Below are positions 33,406 to 44,398 of a stretch of DNA of 64,000 bases, piece by piece. This DNA comes from Absidia repens (lineage: Eukaryota; Mucoromycota; Mucoromycetes; Mucorales; Cunninghamellaceae). The stretch is taken from positions 62,001 to 126,000 of the forward strand of contig MCGE01000035.1 in assembly GCA_002105175.1 (NCBI GenBank), given 5' to 3'. The notes beneath the pieces are model-generated. The model had not been told where the DNA came from. It did no database searches and saw nothing but the letters and a program-made list of their open reading frames with translations. Position 1 is the first letter of the stretch. Every line of letters begins with the position of its first letter. The translations under genes and the position numbers were made by a program.

Positions 33406-33780
33406 CTACTTTTGATATTTTGGAATGCAAACGAGCGACTTGGCTGTGGCGAGGTTAATGGAGGGAGACTCAACAAATGACTGAAATTCGAACTTTTGGT
33501 CCAGCACTTTGCCTTTGCAATCCGCCAATTCATATTGAACACAGATGGCAGGCACACTAGCACGAATTCCAGTGACAACATGGCCTGATCCGCTGCTTGC
33601 GGTGGGAAAACACTGGCCAAACTTTCCGTCTTTCTCATCGTATTGTTGTTCTGCGTGAATGCCTGATTCAACTGTGGGTTTGTAAGTGATAGTGACTTCA
33701 AGAGTCGACCCATAATCCTGAGCGCTGACGATGGCTACCCATAATGAGAAGAACAAGACAAAGAACATTGACATAGGCAT
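33406..33780 (-). CDS. SSP3, small secreted protein (124 aa), start shifted
   Basis: The paralogues' start codon is ACG here (TKLTYM instead of TMKPTYM), so translation must begin at the next in-frame ATG (33780, MPMSMFF). A signal peptide remains (LFFSLWVAIVSAQ). The four cysteines in FGQCFP, ICVQYELADCKGK and LVCIPK are present. The variable N-terminal half is longer and more acidic (EQQYDEKDGKFG). TATA-like TATAAAAG lies about 80 nt upstream. Function unknown. Confidence 0.75.
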   Translation of the reverse strand: MPMSMFFVLFFSLWVAIVSAQDYGSTLEVTITYKPTVESGIHAEQQYDEKDGKFGQCFPTASSGSGHVVTGIRASVPAICVQYELADCKGKVLDQKFEFQSFVESPSINLATAKSLVCIPKYQK

Positions 33781-34034
33781 GTAGGTAAGCTTCGTAATAA
33801 GACAATGGAATGAATATAAGTTGGCGAAAGGACAGACGAGGTTGTCAAAAAAATCCCCTCTCTTTTATATCTTTTGAAAATATGACGATAGTCGGCTTTT
33901 TTTTTTTTTTTTTTTGGGGGGGTTGATTTAAGGAGTAAGAAGAGGAGCGGGAGGGAAGATTGGAAGCCTATTTTTTTTTCTGCTTCCATAAGTACGAATG
34001 CAATCAGCAAAGTGACTCCCTCCCCCCTTTCTCC

Positions 34035-34160
34035 TGAGCAAAATCCTTGTACAAACTCAAATGCCTGCGTTATCATATAGGTGGTAGCGTCGGTAAGGCC
34101 ATTTATATCATCCATCAAAAAAATGTGTACTGAGTTTGCTAATGTAAATAGAAAATTCAA
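34035..34160 (-). repeat. SSP upstream conserved block A, copy 3
   Basis: Open over TLANSVHIFLMDDINGLT and AFEFVQGFCSGE; a short frame continues but has no family support. Confidence 0.4.
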
Positions 34161-34444
34161 TCCTTCGTCTTTCTTCCATTTGAGGGAAAGGGCTGTTCAC
34201 GTTCAATAATTATTTTAGAAAGTTGACAAAAAAAATTAATGTTCGTATTTCTGTTTATTTTCTTTAGATAGGCGTACTGTTTACTGTACCTTTTTTTAAA
34301 AAAACTTTGCATGTGAGACGGCATGCATCTCTTTTTACTGGTTCTCAAAAAGTTGGCAAAAAATAAAGAAATTTCAAATTTTTCTGCACTTTGTGTTGAT
34401 CAAGGAGTGCATAGCACAAAATCCATTCTGAACATACTTTTTTC

Positions 34445-34690
34445 TTTAGGTCCTTGGTGAACTGACTTTGTTCAGGTTTACCAGATGCCTCATTTTTATA
34501 AAATACTGTGTCGCTGTCGGGATGATGATATGAATCATTTCTGACAGGCTTATCATTCGTTTGGATAGAATATTTGGTTCCTGAATCGTTTTTTCAAAAA
34601 AAAAAAAAATTGCCGATATCTGCTTTTTGGCAATCCGACGCCTAGATTTGCATTTTTTTTTCATGCGTGACACCACGGATTTCAAAATAT
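34445..34690 (-). pseudogene. SSP upstream conserved block B, copy 3
   Basis: A relative of 20313-20585 (DSGTKYSIQTNDKPVRND, PEQSQFTKDLKKK) is followed by a GTATGT that could be a splice donor. A further shared block upstream ends in a possible GTGAGT donor near 34707. Confidence 0.4.
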
Positions 34691-35138
34691 TGTGAAACTC
34701 ACTGCTCTAGCAGGTGCTGCAAAGGGTCCGTCTCCGCACCAGGTTTTTGCAATCTGTCCACTCTACATTTAGCTGCTTCTTTTGTCAATGGTTTACATCG
34801 CCTCATGTGTCTCTCTCGCTCAATTCACTTGAGATCTTCCTCTTGTCTCGGGTGGCCTTGGACTCATAGCATCCCCAGACACAAACAAATGACATGCCAA
34901 CGTCGCTGGGCTGCCTTACCTTCTCGCTCCCTTCACCATGCTTCATTCATCCCTTACTGCTTGGATTCAATCAACATTGTCCTCCATTGCTCCCTCCTTT
35001 CTGCCATCCCCTTTTTTTATTTTTTAAAACTTTCACTGTGATGTGTCTGATACACATCCCAAAAATTCCAAGAAAAAAAAAATTATTATTAGAGCCAAAA
35101 AAAAAAAAGAAAAAGGTGGAGGAGGAGGAACTTTATAT
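34691..35138. other. SSP4 unit left part
   Basis: The segment at about 34690-35060 is repeated at about 37450-37830 (CTTACCTTCTCGCTCCCT and CATCCCTTACTG blocks). It precedes the common SSP 3' flank. No gene is recognised. Confidence 0.45.
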
Positions 35139-35504
35139 CTACCTTTGCAGTTTCGGAATGCAAACGAATGACTTGGCAATGTCGTAGTTAATGGAAATAG
35201 GTGTGTCATGATTCTTTAATTCAAACTTTTGGTCCAACACTTTTCCTTTGCAATCCTCATATTCATATTGGACACAGATGGCAGGCACAACAGTACCACC
35301 CTCGCGGGCCATTTCGCCTGATCGTGGGCTTCTGGCGGGAATACACTCGCCAAACTGACAGAATGCTGGTAGGGCTGGTCGGAATTCATCCGCGGTTGTG
35401 GGTTTGTAAATGATAATCACATCTTCAATCGCTCCAGAATCCTGAGCGGTGACGATGGCTGCCCATAAAAAGAAGAATATCGGCATAGCCATGTAGGTAA
35501 GCAT
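35139..35504 (-). CDS. SSP4, small secreted protein (121 aa)
   Basis: The start at 35504 (MLTYMAMPIFFFLWAA) gives a clear signal peptide ending near TAQ. The four family cysteines are kept in FGECIPA, ICVQYEYEDCKGK and FVCIPK, with one extra Cys in FCQFG. It ends KLQR rather than KLQK. TATAAAAG lies about 80 nt upstream. Function unknown; it is one of five apparently intact copies. Confidence 0.78.
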   Translation of the reverse strand: MLTYMAMPIFFFLWAAIVTAQDSGAIEDVIIIYKPTTADEFRPALPAFCQFGECIPARSPRSGEMAREGGTVVPAICVQYEYEDCKGKVLDQKFELKNHDTPISINYDIAKSFVCIPKLQR

Positions 35505-35754
35505 GATAGTCAGAAGTGGGAATGGATGTAGCTGGATAAAAGGACGAACACGTTTGGCCAAAACGAGCCCTCCCGCCCCTCTTTTATATCTTTTGAGAAA
35601 ATGACGATAGGCACGACTTTTTTTTTTCTTTTTTGTTTCATTCAAGAAGCAAGAGGGGGGGGGGAGAGGGAGTAGATCGGATGCCCATTTTTTTCTGCTT
35701 ACTTACATAAAAATGTAGTCACCGAAGTTACCCCCCTTTTTTTTTTCTCCTGAG

Positions 35755-35880
35755 AAAACATTTTGTACAAATTCAAAAGTTCTGCGTTATCATATAGATG
35801 ATAGCGTTGGTAAACCCATTTATATCATCCATCAAAAAAAGGTGTACTAAATTTGCTTATGTAAATAGAAAATCCAATCG
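35755..35880 (-). repeat. SSP upstream conserved block A, copy 4 (frameshifted)
   Basis: An extra base in the NFEFV region (AACTTTTGAATTT) breaks the frame kept in copies 2, 3, 5 and 6. Confidence 0.4.
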
Positions 35881-36142
35881 GTCGTCTTCCTTCCATTTGG
35901 GGAAAAGGCTGTCCACGTTCAATATTTATTTTAGAGAAGTTGACGAAAAAATCAAGGTTCGTATTTCTGTTTATTTATTAGTGATAGGCGTATTGTTTAC
36001 TGTACCTTTTTCTTCCCGTAAGACATATAAGACCATATTAGAATTGCATTCTGATTCGCGACTGTCCAATTCAAACTCAACAAAACCAATTAAAACTTTC
36101 ACTTTGATGTGTCTGATACACATCCCCAAGAATTCCAAGAAA

Positions 36143-36143
<1 letters not shown>

Positions 36144-36200
<57 letters not shown>
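36144..36200. repeat. A57 homopolymer
   Basis: The longest A tract in the window, in the SSP5 3' flank. Its exact length is likely to be sequencing-sensitive. Confidence 0.9.
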
Positions 36201-36204
<4 letters not shown>

Positions 36205-36230
36205 ATTATTATATCAAGCGGAGGAGAGAC

Positions 36231-36602
36231 CTACTTTTGCAGTTTTGGAATGCAAACGAATGACATGGCAGTGTCGTAATTAATGTGGATAGGTTTGGGA
36301 TTTTGCTGTAATTCGAACTTTTGGTCCAGCACTTTTCCTTTGCAATCCTCAAATTCATATTGAACACAGATGGCAAGCTTAGCAGCACTACCCGCAGTGG
36401 CATTTGCGCCTGTTCTTTTGCTCGCGGCGGGAATACAGTCGCCAAACCTTCCGAATCCCAGATCGCCGGTTAGGGAGCCTTGTGGAGAGTCGAAGGTGCC
36501 GTAAGTGATATTTATTTCATCAAGTCGCCCATCATCCTGAGCGGTGGCAATGGCGGCCCATAAAAAAAAGAATATTGACATAGGCATGTAGGTAGGCTTC
36601 AT
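36231..36602 (-). CDS. SSP5, small secreted protein (123 aa)
   Basis: Closest to SSP2 in start (MKPTYMPM) and in the DDGRL segment after the signal peptide. Cysteines are conserved in FGDCIPA, ICVQYEFEDCKGK and FVCIPKLQK. A minus-strand TATAAAAG lies about 65 nt upstream. Substitutions relative to SSP2 cluster between residues 28 and 75. Function unknown. Confidence 0.8.
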   Translation of the reverse strand: MKPTYMPMSIFFFLWAAIATAQDDGRLDEINITYGTFDSPQGSLTGDLGFGRFGDCIPAASKRTGANATAGSAAKLAICVQYEFEDCKGKVLDQKFELQQNPKPIHINYDTAMSFVCIPKLQK

Positions 36603-36824
36603 AGTGAGAAATGAAAAGGAATATAGTTGGTCAGACAAGTTTAACAAAAAAAAAAAAGCCACCACTTTTATATCTTTTGAGAAAATGACGACAAGACACG
36701 CCTTTTTTTTTCGTTGATTTAAGGAGCAAGAGAAGGGACAGGGAGGAGATTGATTGCACATTCTTTTCTGCTTACCTATCTACCAATGCAGTCAGCAAAG
36801 TTAACCCCTCCCCCCTTTCTCCTG

Positions 36825-36950
36825 AGCAAAATCCTTGTACAAACTCAAAGTTTGTGTTATCAGATCTTATACAGGCGTTGGTAAGGCCATTCATATCGTT
36901 CATTAAAAATATGTATACTGAGTTTGATAATGTAAATAGAAAATTCAATC
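36825..36950 (-). repeat. SSP upstream conserved block A, copy 5
   Basis: Contains NDMNGLTNACIRSDN and FEFVQGFCSGE. The segment before it has a stop. Confidence 0.4.
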
Positions 36951-37219
36951 CTTCGTCTTCCTTCCATTGGAGGGAAAGGGCTGTCCATGTTCAATACTTA
37001 TTTTAGAAAAGTTAATAAAAAAATTAACGTTCGTATTTCTGTTTATTTTCTCTTGATAGGCGTACTGTTTACTGTACCTTTTTTTTTTTTAACTTTGCAT
37101 GTGAGATGGCATGCATATCTTTTTACTGATGCTAAAAAAGTTGGCGAAAAAATAAAGAGGATTTCATATTTTTCTTCACTTTGTGTTGATCAAGGAGAAC
37201 ATAGCACAAAATTCATATT

Positions 37220-37380
37220 AAACATACTTTTTTTTTTAGGTCCTTTGTGAATTGAATTAATTCAGGTTTATCAGATGCGTCTTTTTTTTTTTTTTATGAA
37301 ATACTGTGTCGCTGTCGAGATGATGATATGATCATTTCTGACAGGCTTACCATTCGTTTTGATAGAATATTTGGTTCCTG
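37220..37380 (-). pseudogene. SSP upstream conserved block B, copy 4
   Basis: Relative of 20313-20585 with a T14-class tract and frame breaks. Confidence 0.35.
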
Positions 37381-37439
37381 AATCTTTTTTTCAAAAAAAA
37401 AACGCCGACATCTGCTTTTTGGAAATCCGACGTCTTGTG

Positions 37440-37910
37440 TTTGCATTTTTTCATGCGTGACACCACGGATTTCAAAATGTTGTGTAACTCACTTCTCTGG
37501 CAAGTGCTGCGAAGGGTCCCTCTCCGCACCAGGTTTTTGAAAGCTGTCCACTGCCATTTAGCTGTTACTTTTGTCAATGGTTTACATCGCCTCATGTGTC
37601 TCTCTCTCAATTCACTTTAGGTCGTCTTCTTGTCTTGGGTGGACTTGGACTCATAGAATCTCCAGACACAAATAAATGGCATGCCAACGTCGCTGTTCTG
37701 CCTTACCTTCTCGCTCCCTCCACCATGCTTCATTCATCCCTTACTGTTTGGATTCAATCAACATTGTCCTCCATTGCCCTTCTCCCGTCATCCTCTTTTT
37801 TTATTTTTTAAAACTTTCACTTTGATGTGTCTGATACACATCCCAAAAATTTCAAGAAATAAAAAGGCCATTTATTATTATAGCTATAAAAAAGGGAGAA
37901 GATTATGTAT
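37440..37910. other. SSP6 unit left part
   Basis: Repeat of about 34690-35138. No gene is recognised. Confidence 0.45.
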
Positions 37911-38288
37911 CTACTTTTGCTGTTTTGGAATGCAAACCAACGACTTGGCTGTGGTGTAGTTAATGGAGATGGGATTCTCACCTGGCTTTAATTCGAACTT
38001 TTGGTCCAGCACTTTTCCTTTGCAATCCGCCAATTCATATTGAACACAGATGGCATACATACCAGTGACAGCCTCTTTGGCAAGCTGACCTGATTGCATC
38101 GCGGGAATACAGTCACCGAACCAAAAATCACTTGGTTCGGCGAATGGTGGGCCTTGACGTATTTCTCTGGGTCCGTAATAGATACTTATGTTACTTAACG
38201 GTCCATCACCCTGAGCGTTGGCAATGGTTACCCATAATGAGAAAAACAAGACAAAGACCATTGGCATAGACATGTAGGTAGGAATCAT
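37911..38288 (-). CDS. SSP6, small secreted protein (125 aa)
   Basis: The start at 38288 (MIPTYMSM) leads into a signal peptide (FVLFFSLWVTIANAQ) like that of SSP3. The four cysteines are in FGDCIPA, ICVQYELADCKGK and LVCIPKQQK. The N-terminal half (PREIRQGPPFAEP) is unlike the other copies. TATAAAAG lies about 65 nt upstream. Function unknown. Confidence 0.78.
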   Translation of the reverse strand: MIPTYMSMPMVFVLFFSLWVTIANAQGDGPLSNISIYYGPREIRQGPPFAEPSDFWFGDCIPAMQSGQLAKEAVTGMYAICVQYELADCKGKVLDQKFELKPGENPISINYTTAKSLVCIPKQQK

Positions 38289-38514
38289 AATGAGACAATG
38301 GAATGAATATAGTTGGCGAAGGGAACAGACGAAGTTGTCAAAAAAGCCCTCCTCTTTTATATCTTTTGAGAAAATGACGATAGACACGCCTTTTTTTTAT
38401 GGTTAATTTAAGGAGCAAAAGGAGAGGGGGTGGGGGAGGAAGATTGGACGTCCATTTGTTTCTGCTTATCTATCTACGAATGCAGTCAGCAAAGTTAACA
38501 CTGCCCCCTTTCTC

Positions 38515-38640
38515 CTGAGCAAAATCCTTGTACAAACTCAAAGTTTGCATTATCAGATCTTATATAGGCGTTGGTAAGGCCATTCATATCATTCATTAAA
38601 AATATGTATACTGAGTTTGCTAATGTAAATAGAAGATTCA
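38515..38640 (-). repeat. SSP upstream conserved block A, copy 6
   Basis: Contains NDMNGLTNAYIRSDN and FEFVQGFCSGE; one extra G upstream (AATGGGAAGG) breaks the longer frame seen before SSP2. Confidence 0.4.
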
Positions 38641-38929
38641 ATCCTTCGCTATCCTTCCCATTTGGGGAAAAGTATTGTCCAAGTTCAATACTTATTTTAG
38701 AACAGTTGACGAAAAAATTAAAGTTCGTATTTCTGTTTATTTCTTATTGATAGGCGTATTGTTTACTGTATATATTTTTTTAATGTCGCATGTGAGACGG
38801 CATGCATACCTTTTTTACTGATGCTCAAAAAGTTGGCGACAAAATAAATGCACTTTTATATTTTTCTTCTCTTTGTGTTGATAGGTCAAGAGTTGCGTAA
38901 CACAAAATCCATTTAGAACTTACTTGTTT

Positions 38930-39080
38930 TTTAGGTCCCCGGTGAACTGAGTTAGTTCGGCATTACCAGATTCCTCATTTTTTTTTAAAATACTGTGTCG
39001 CTGTCGAGATGATGATATAATTATTTCTGACAGGCTTATCATTCGTTTTGATAGAATATTTGGTTCCTGAATCTTTTTTT
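38930..39080 (-). pseudogene. SSP upstream conserved block B, copy 5
   Basis: Relative of 20313-20585, with frame breaks. It marks the right end of the SSP array. Confidence 0.35.
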
Positions 39081-39487
39081 CAAAAAAAAAAAATGCCGAC
39101 ATCTGCTTTTGGGAATCCGACGCCTGTGTTTGTGTTTTTTTCATGCGTGACATCGGTTTCAACATGTGCGGCAAGTGACTCTGGAAACACCGTCGTTTAG
39201 TTTACGTTTTTTTTTTTTTTTTTTTTTTTTTTTTGTTTTACCATTCATAATATGATTTGATTTGTGTCTTTTTATTCTTACACACAATACATTTCGTTTT
39301 TGTATACGACTGTCTTTTTTTACATTGAACATGAGGATGCTCCGACAAGTCTTCGGCGGCAAGTCAAAATCGAAAAGCCCACGGAGTTGCCTCTTTATTC
39401 AACAACTGCAAAATAAGTAAAACAACAACTGTCGGTGTCAAGTTTCTTGGAGTAAACTTTGCACACAGTATATTTTCCAACTCCTCG

Positions 39488-39508
39488 AAAACCCCACATA
39501 TGTATCAG
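39488..39508 (+). promoter_or_regulatory. Shared upstream motif of HET-6
   Basis: AAACCCCACATATGTATCAG, about 70-90 nt before the ATG and preceded by TATATTTTCCAACTCCTC, as before the D genes. The rest of 39180-39577 holds a T28-class tract and nothing else recognised. Confidence 0.5.
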
Positions 39509-39577
39509 AAAATACGTGTTTTCATTCCCCCTTATTTCTAGTTCCTCTTTTTCTCTTTATCCCATTTCTTCGTCAAC

Positions 39578-41720
39578 ATGACTAAAGAAGATCCACAAGA
39601 ACTTCCATTCCAAGGTATGTGCTGGTCTCTTAGAAGGAAAAAGAAACACAACGAATAATTAGAATTTTTTTTTTCTGTAGACTTACGCTTTGACGACACT
39701 CAGCAACAGCAACAGCAACAAAACCCATTTCACGTTGTGCTTGTCGATATTGAAAAGGCCGCAAAACGTGAAATCTATTGTGTTGAAAAGCCACTGGAAG
39801 GAGACTCAGATAATTTGGAGTTTATTGCATTATCTTATCGTTGGGGCGAATTACAAGAACAAATGGTTAATACGAAATGTGGCTATACGGCATCTATCAC
39901 ATCATTTCGATTGACCGATTTTTATGGTCTTTGCGACACAATGAGGAATGAACCTGATTTGAAATCCATCCAGTACGTGTGGGTGGATGCTATATGTGTG
40001 GATCAAACCAATTATGAACGACGTAAGACCGCTATTCATCAAATGAGCAACATTTACGAAAAAGCTACGTATATTTTGGCAGTACCTAATCTTCACGAAC
40101 TTCATTTGATGAACATATCGCAAGCAAACCGTGATGTGGTACATATGCTTTCTGATTATCATGAATATATTTATTACTTCGTTCAAGGAAATACTGAAAA
40201 GCTCGTTCAACTGGACAATAAATTTCTCGACGACGTTGGCGCGCCAAAAGATCCTATACTAAGGCGGTTGCTAACAAAATATATCCAAAATCGTATGGAT
40301 AATTTTCTAAATATGACTTGTCCTTATAAAATTGATGCCCAGCTATTAGTTGAGCAGTTACACGACATCAGCCAAATAGAAACTCTGAACAACCATCATA
40401 CTTTCGCATTCTCTGGATTTGGGGAAAATGAAACACAGACTGATCGCTACGCCCCTTTTGAAGATTTTCTTTGTTGCGACCGTAAGAACGTTCCAACGGA
40501 TTGGCATTCTCGTTTAGGATGGCGGGGCAATATCGATGAAAGTGGTAATCCAAAATTGCCGTGGAAAGATTATACCATTAGAAGAAACAACGCTATTCGA
40601 CAAATAGTAAAGTATTTTGAGGATTCCATTCTCGATTGGTCATCTCGTGTTTGGGTGATCAGCGAATACCATATTGCAAAAAAGAAAAACAACCTGAAGT
40701 TTTGGTTTCTATCTTTTGGGAAGCAGGGTATGCCATTTTTTGAATTTGATTTTGTGGACTCTGTATTATTCTCTGGCAATCGAAACGCCGAACTAGGCAT
40801 TGGAAAACCACCCCAAATCTACTTGGAATTCCACAAAACAGTAACCAGGCAACTCGTTACACAATGCTTTTTTGAAAAAATCTTGAACTCGAAAGCGAGT
40901 AAGAATGGTAATTTTACCTTTTTTTTTTTTTTTTTTTTGAAATTCACAGTACGGTTCATAATTTCTATATTAATATCTATGTGTAGAGGACCGATTTTAC
41001 GCCATTTTTCCCCAATCAAAGTATAAAGACAAAGTCAACCAAGTAGCTGATTGGAAAATTAACACTATGCTTTCCGTCAAGTTAAAACTATTCGAGATCA
41101 TGGATACCAAAGACAAGTTGACCCTTTTATTTTTAGCTGGGTATGAACATCCAGCATACACATTATTCGGACCTAGATCATTTATGGATCATGTATTACC
41201 GACATTTGCAACACCAATAATACGGAGGTCGGCATTTGAGACCTATGTCTCACAGTATCCTCTCAACTTTGACTTCGACAACGAATTGACCATCACACTT
41301 CATCATCATGTTCGTGACTCGCGGCTGTATTATTTTCTTCAGTTGATCCCCAAGAAATACTTCGTGCTACGTAAACTCGATGATCCATTTGCAGTAGAAA
41401 ACTATATAAACCCTGGAAAAAAAAAGCTATGCAATGAATTCCAACTCAATGAAGTCAATGTGGCGATTGACATTGTATGTCTCACTTACTTTGATGAAAA
41501 TACCATGAAGTCGCGTGCTCGAATGCTCGCCAACTTTAATTGTAAACTGTGTCTGATGGGAAGTTTTGTAGAAAACAAATGGATCCTCACTAAGCCTCAC
41601 CGTTGCTTTAAGGAATGGGACGTTGATGAGATTAATGATAATGGTACCGTTTTAATATATATTGAAACAAGTGGGCTAATGATATCAATAAATAAATTGA
41701 CTAGGGTTTTTATTCGTTAA
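39578..41720 (+). CDS. HET-6, HET-domain protein (3 exons, 665 aa)
   Basis: The CDS is join(39578..39614, 39681..40907, 40987..41720), 666 codons with the stop. Exon 1 encodes MTKEDPQELPFQ, and a Gln run follows in exon 2. HET signatures ALSYRWGE, VWVDAICVDQ and KTAIHQMSNIYEKATYILAV are intact, and the C-terminal blocks are present (DRFYAIFPQSKYKDK). At the C-terminus one T is missing from a T run (about 41646-41652), so the usual GTVFNIY stop is passed and about 20 unrelated residues are added. HET-1 is the nearest paralogue, and together they flank the minus-strand array. Confidence 0.87.
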
Positions 41721-41989
41721 ATTTTTATGGGATTGGGATTGAGATGACAAATATAGTGTATTATAGTACATACAGTAAGCCATTCAAATTGGTTTATATT
41801 AATGACTATTAGAGTAGTAAATTCAATGGGAGACAAAAAAAAAAAAAAAAGCATCCAATAAGCACAATATCTGCCCTTTGGGGCCAAACTGTCGTTGCTC
41901 ACCGCATCGTCAATGAGCACTTTTTTTTTGTGTGTGGTGAAAAATAGGGGTGTCGAAAAAAAGCACCAAATCATTCGCACTCCACTTTT
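41721..41989. other. 3' flank of HET-6
   Basis: Homologous to the HET-1 3' flank, including an A16 tract near 41836. No gene is seen. Confidence 0.55.
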
Positions 41990-42272
41990 CATGAATTTGA
42001 TTTTTCTCTTGACCCTCTTTCTTTTTCTTTTTTTCCTCTTTCTTGCTTTTAGAACATCAACTTCAATTGTGCATTTAGTGATCTTGGAATAGTGATTAGA
42101 GCTTGAATTAGGGGCATTTTAAAAAATGCAATGCAAACATCTTGGGAAAACCCTTCCATTTTGAATTTGTGATTTTGAACCTCCATTAGAATAGCATTCA
42201 TTTTAGAAGGGTGTCATTAACTTAGCTTAGCGTTAGTTGTCATAGTTTATATTGCATTTATATCAGAATAAA
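41990..42272 (+). repeat. ATGGGGAAACCC element, copy 15
   Basis: Variant core TTGGGAAAACCC at about 42140-42163, preceded by GAATTAGGGGCATTTT and followed by AATAAA near 42267. Confidence 0.6.
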
Positions 42273-42659
42273 ACATTTCTTATCTTTTTATCATTATTCT
42301 CTCTTCTGCCTTCCATTGTCTCACTGAATCGGCCCAAGAGAGTGAACTATCTTATGTATTGTGAGTGATACAATATTCTACATCTATGGGGAAAGCTGAA
42401 CGAGGGGAATCGTTCATTCTTGTGTGCAAAGACAACCAGAGAGAAAAACAATCATGCTGCCGATGCTGAATGGTGGTTATTGTAATACAAAGATAACTAT
42501 CATTTGGTGTTTTGTATGGGTCGATTGAAGAAAGAGGGGCTTCCATTTTTGTGTCCATCAAAAATAAGAGCAGTTTCCATTTTTGTATCCATCCAAAAAA
42601 GAGCACTCTTCCTTTTTTTCGCTCATGAGATACTAGGAATAACATTCAAATTCCGCTCG
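42273..42659. other. Spacer with an inverted match to 47100-47420
   Basis: The CATGCTGCCGATG and TATTGTAATA blocks and the TGTACCATGAG-like region recur in inverse orientation near 47220-47370 and again near 57290-57440. No gene is seen. Confidence 0.4.
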
Positions 42660-42930
42660 AGTGAGTTTTTATTTTCCCCCATTTTCTACGTTTTCCTTTT
42701 CCTTTTCTTTTCTTTCCTTCATCATTCAACCTCGTTGAGGTTTTGTTGGACTTGGATTGGTGTCAGGACTAGTTTAGATGGGTTTTCAGAACAGGGATTA
42801 CAACATGCATGGGGAAACTATTTCATTTTGGATTCAGGATTTAGAACCACCATTAGTTGGTTTTTTTGAAGTCGTCATTAGCTTAGTTTAGTCTTAGTTT
42901 GACCCTAGTTTGTAACTGCATCTGAATAAA
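42660..42930 (+). repeat. ATGGGGAAACCC element, copy 16
   Basis: Long pyrimidine tract, GTCAGGACTAGTTTAGATGGG, core at about 42804-42831 (ATGGGGAAACTA), AATAAA near 42926. Confidence 0.7.
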
Positions 42931-43796
42931 ATATATCTGTTTTTACATGCTTCAATAGGAAGTATCTCATTAATATCACTCAGTCTTGTGCAATTTATCA
43001 TTGCCCCCATCCCGTTTGATTAGTGCTGAACTTTGTTGTTTTTCAATAACAGATGTCCATTTAGATGCGTGTTGACCATTCTTCAAATCTCACTTTAGCC
43101 TCCCTCATGCTTCCTTTTATAAAACACTCGTTACATTGAACTCCAACATATTAGTTTAGTATATACCATATTGCTTCAATGTGGTATGTCCTTTTTATTG
43201 CCCAACCTCTGACTCAGACAATGTCGCAATTGTAGGGGTTTTATTAGTGTCCTACTGTACACCCGCTTTCTAGCCCTTTTACTATAATTACTTTTCCCTT
43301 ATGCACCAAAGACTTGGCAAAATATGGACAGTCCTAGGTTACTTAATATCAAACATGATATTATTCCTCATTGACCAATTATATTAATAAAGCTAGACTG
43401 TGTCTCGAATGTAGCTGTTACAATATTGTATATTAGTTTTCCCTGATTTCTGATTAGCATGCTGCATATTTTCCTGAATACTACTCCTCGCATCGCGAGA
43501 TTATAGAGCCCACCAAAATACTCAACTGCAGAAATAAAAAAAAAATGCTCTGCAGTGGTTTATTTCCCCATACACACACATATCTGCTTTTTTTTCTACG
43601 CACATATGTACACACATACATACGCAGTATATATTAGGTGGAGTCCTGATCTAACAGCAGGACAAGATTCCATCTCGTTTTCAAGCACATACGCTCCCAT
43701 TTTTTTTTTTTTTTTCACACACGCATACCATAACGTTTAATATGAAAATGAGATGCATGAGAGTGAATAATGGTAATATTAAAAAGATGAGGCCAA
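42931..43796. other. Intergenic relative of 4973-5744
   Basis: A diverged copy of the unit 1/2 spacer, including CAGTGGTTTATTTCCCCATACACACA near 43552. A weak relative of the FGGFYRVA frame can be seen on the minus strand near 43450-43530. No supported gene. Confidence 0.4.
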
Positions 43797-44030
43797 TTTT
43801 ATTCAAATGTAGATATAAATTATAACAACTAATACTAAACCAAGTCGTTGAAAATTTCATAACAGTAATTCAAGATAAAGGAAAAGGCCCCAATCACGAA
43901 TTTAAATGAAAGGATTCCCCATAATGTTTGTATTGCATTTTTCAAGATTCCCTTGATTTAAGTTTTAATCGCTAATCCGAGACCACCGACACTTCGTTGA
44001 AGCTCCAATAAAGGGCCAAAAAAAAAAAAA
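43797..44030 (-). repeat. ATGGGGAAACCC element, copy 17 (inverted)
   Basis: Inverted core at about 43908-43930 (minus strand ATGGGGAATCC); minus-strand AATAAA near 43801. Confidence 0.6.
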
Positions 44031-44251
44031 AAGTCCACTGTGCAACAAAATAAATAAAAAATAATCTGGAATGTTGACATCTCAGTTCCCACAGGGACAT
44101 GCGAGTTTAGTCTTTACTATGAACACAACTACAATCGATTGAGTATAATAGGTTTCAGCTTGCCTCTTTAATCAACATTAACCTTAAAAAAAAAGTGATG
44201 GCGTAAATGTCTTTGCATAAACTCTAAATACGATATATTCAGCAACTCCTC

Positions 44252-44271
44252 AAACGCCACACGTGTGTCAG
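44252..44271 (+). promoter_or_regulatory. Shared upstream motif of D1
   Basis: AAACGCCACACGTGTGTCAG, with the palindrome CACACGTGTG, about 130-147 nt before the D1 ATG, just after TATATTCAGCAACTCCTC. Confidence 0.6.
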
Positions 44272-44398
44272 AAAAAAAATACATTTCTTTATTCCCAACC
44301 CGTCTTTAACAGTTTTTCTTGTGTTCTTTTACCCCCATTTCTTTGCTAATATTACTGTAGACTACCCAGTCCTTTTTAACCAATCTCATCTTGGTAGT

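Noticed and set aside
19434..38288. SSP family as a killer-toxin or antifungal-defensin family
   Set aside because: Size, signal peptide and cysteines would allow it, but the cysteine spacing and conserved blocks match no toxin or defensin family I can recognise, so only the neutral name is used.
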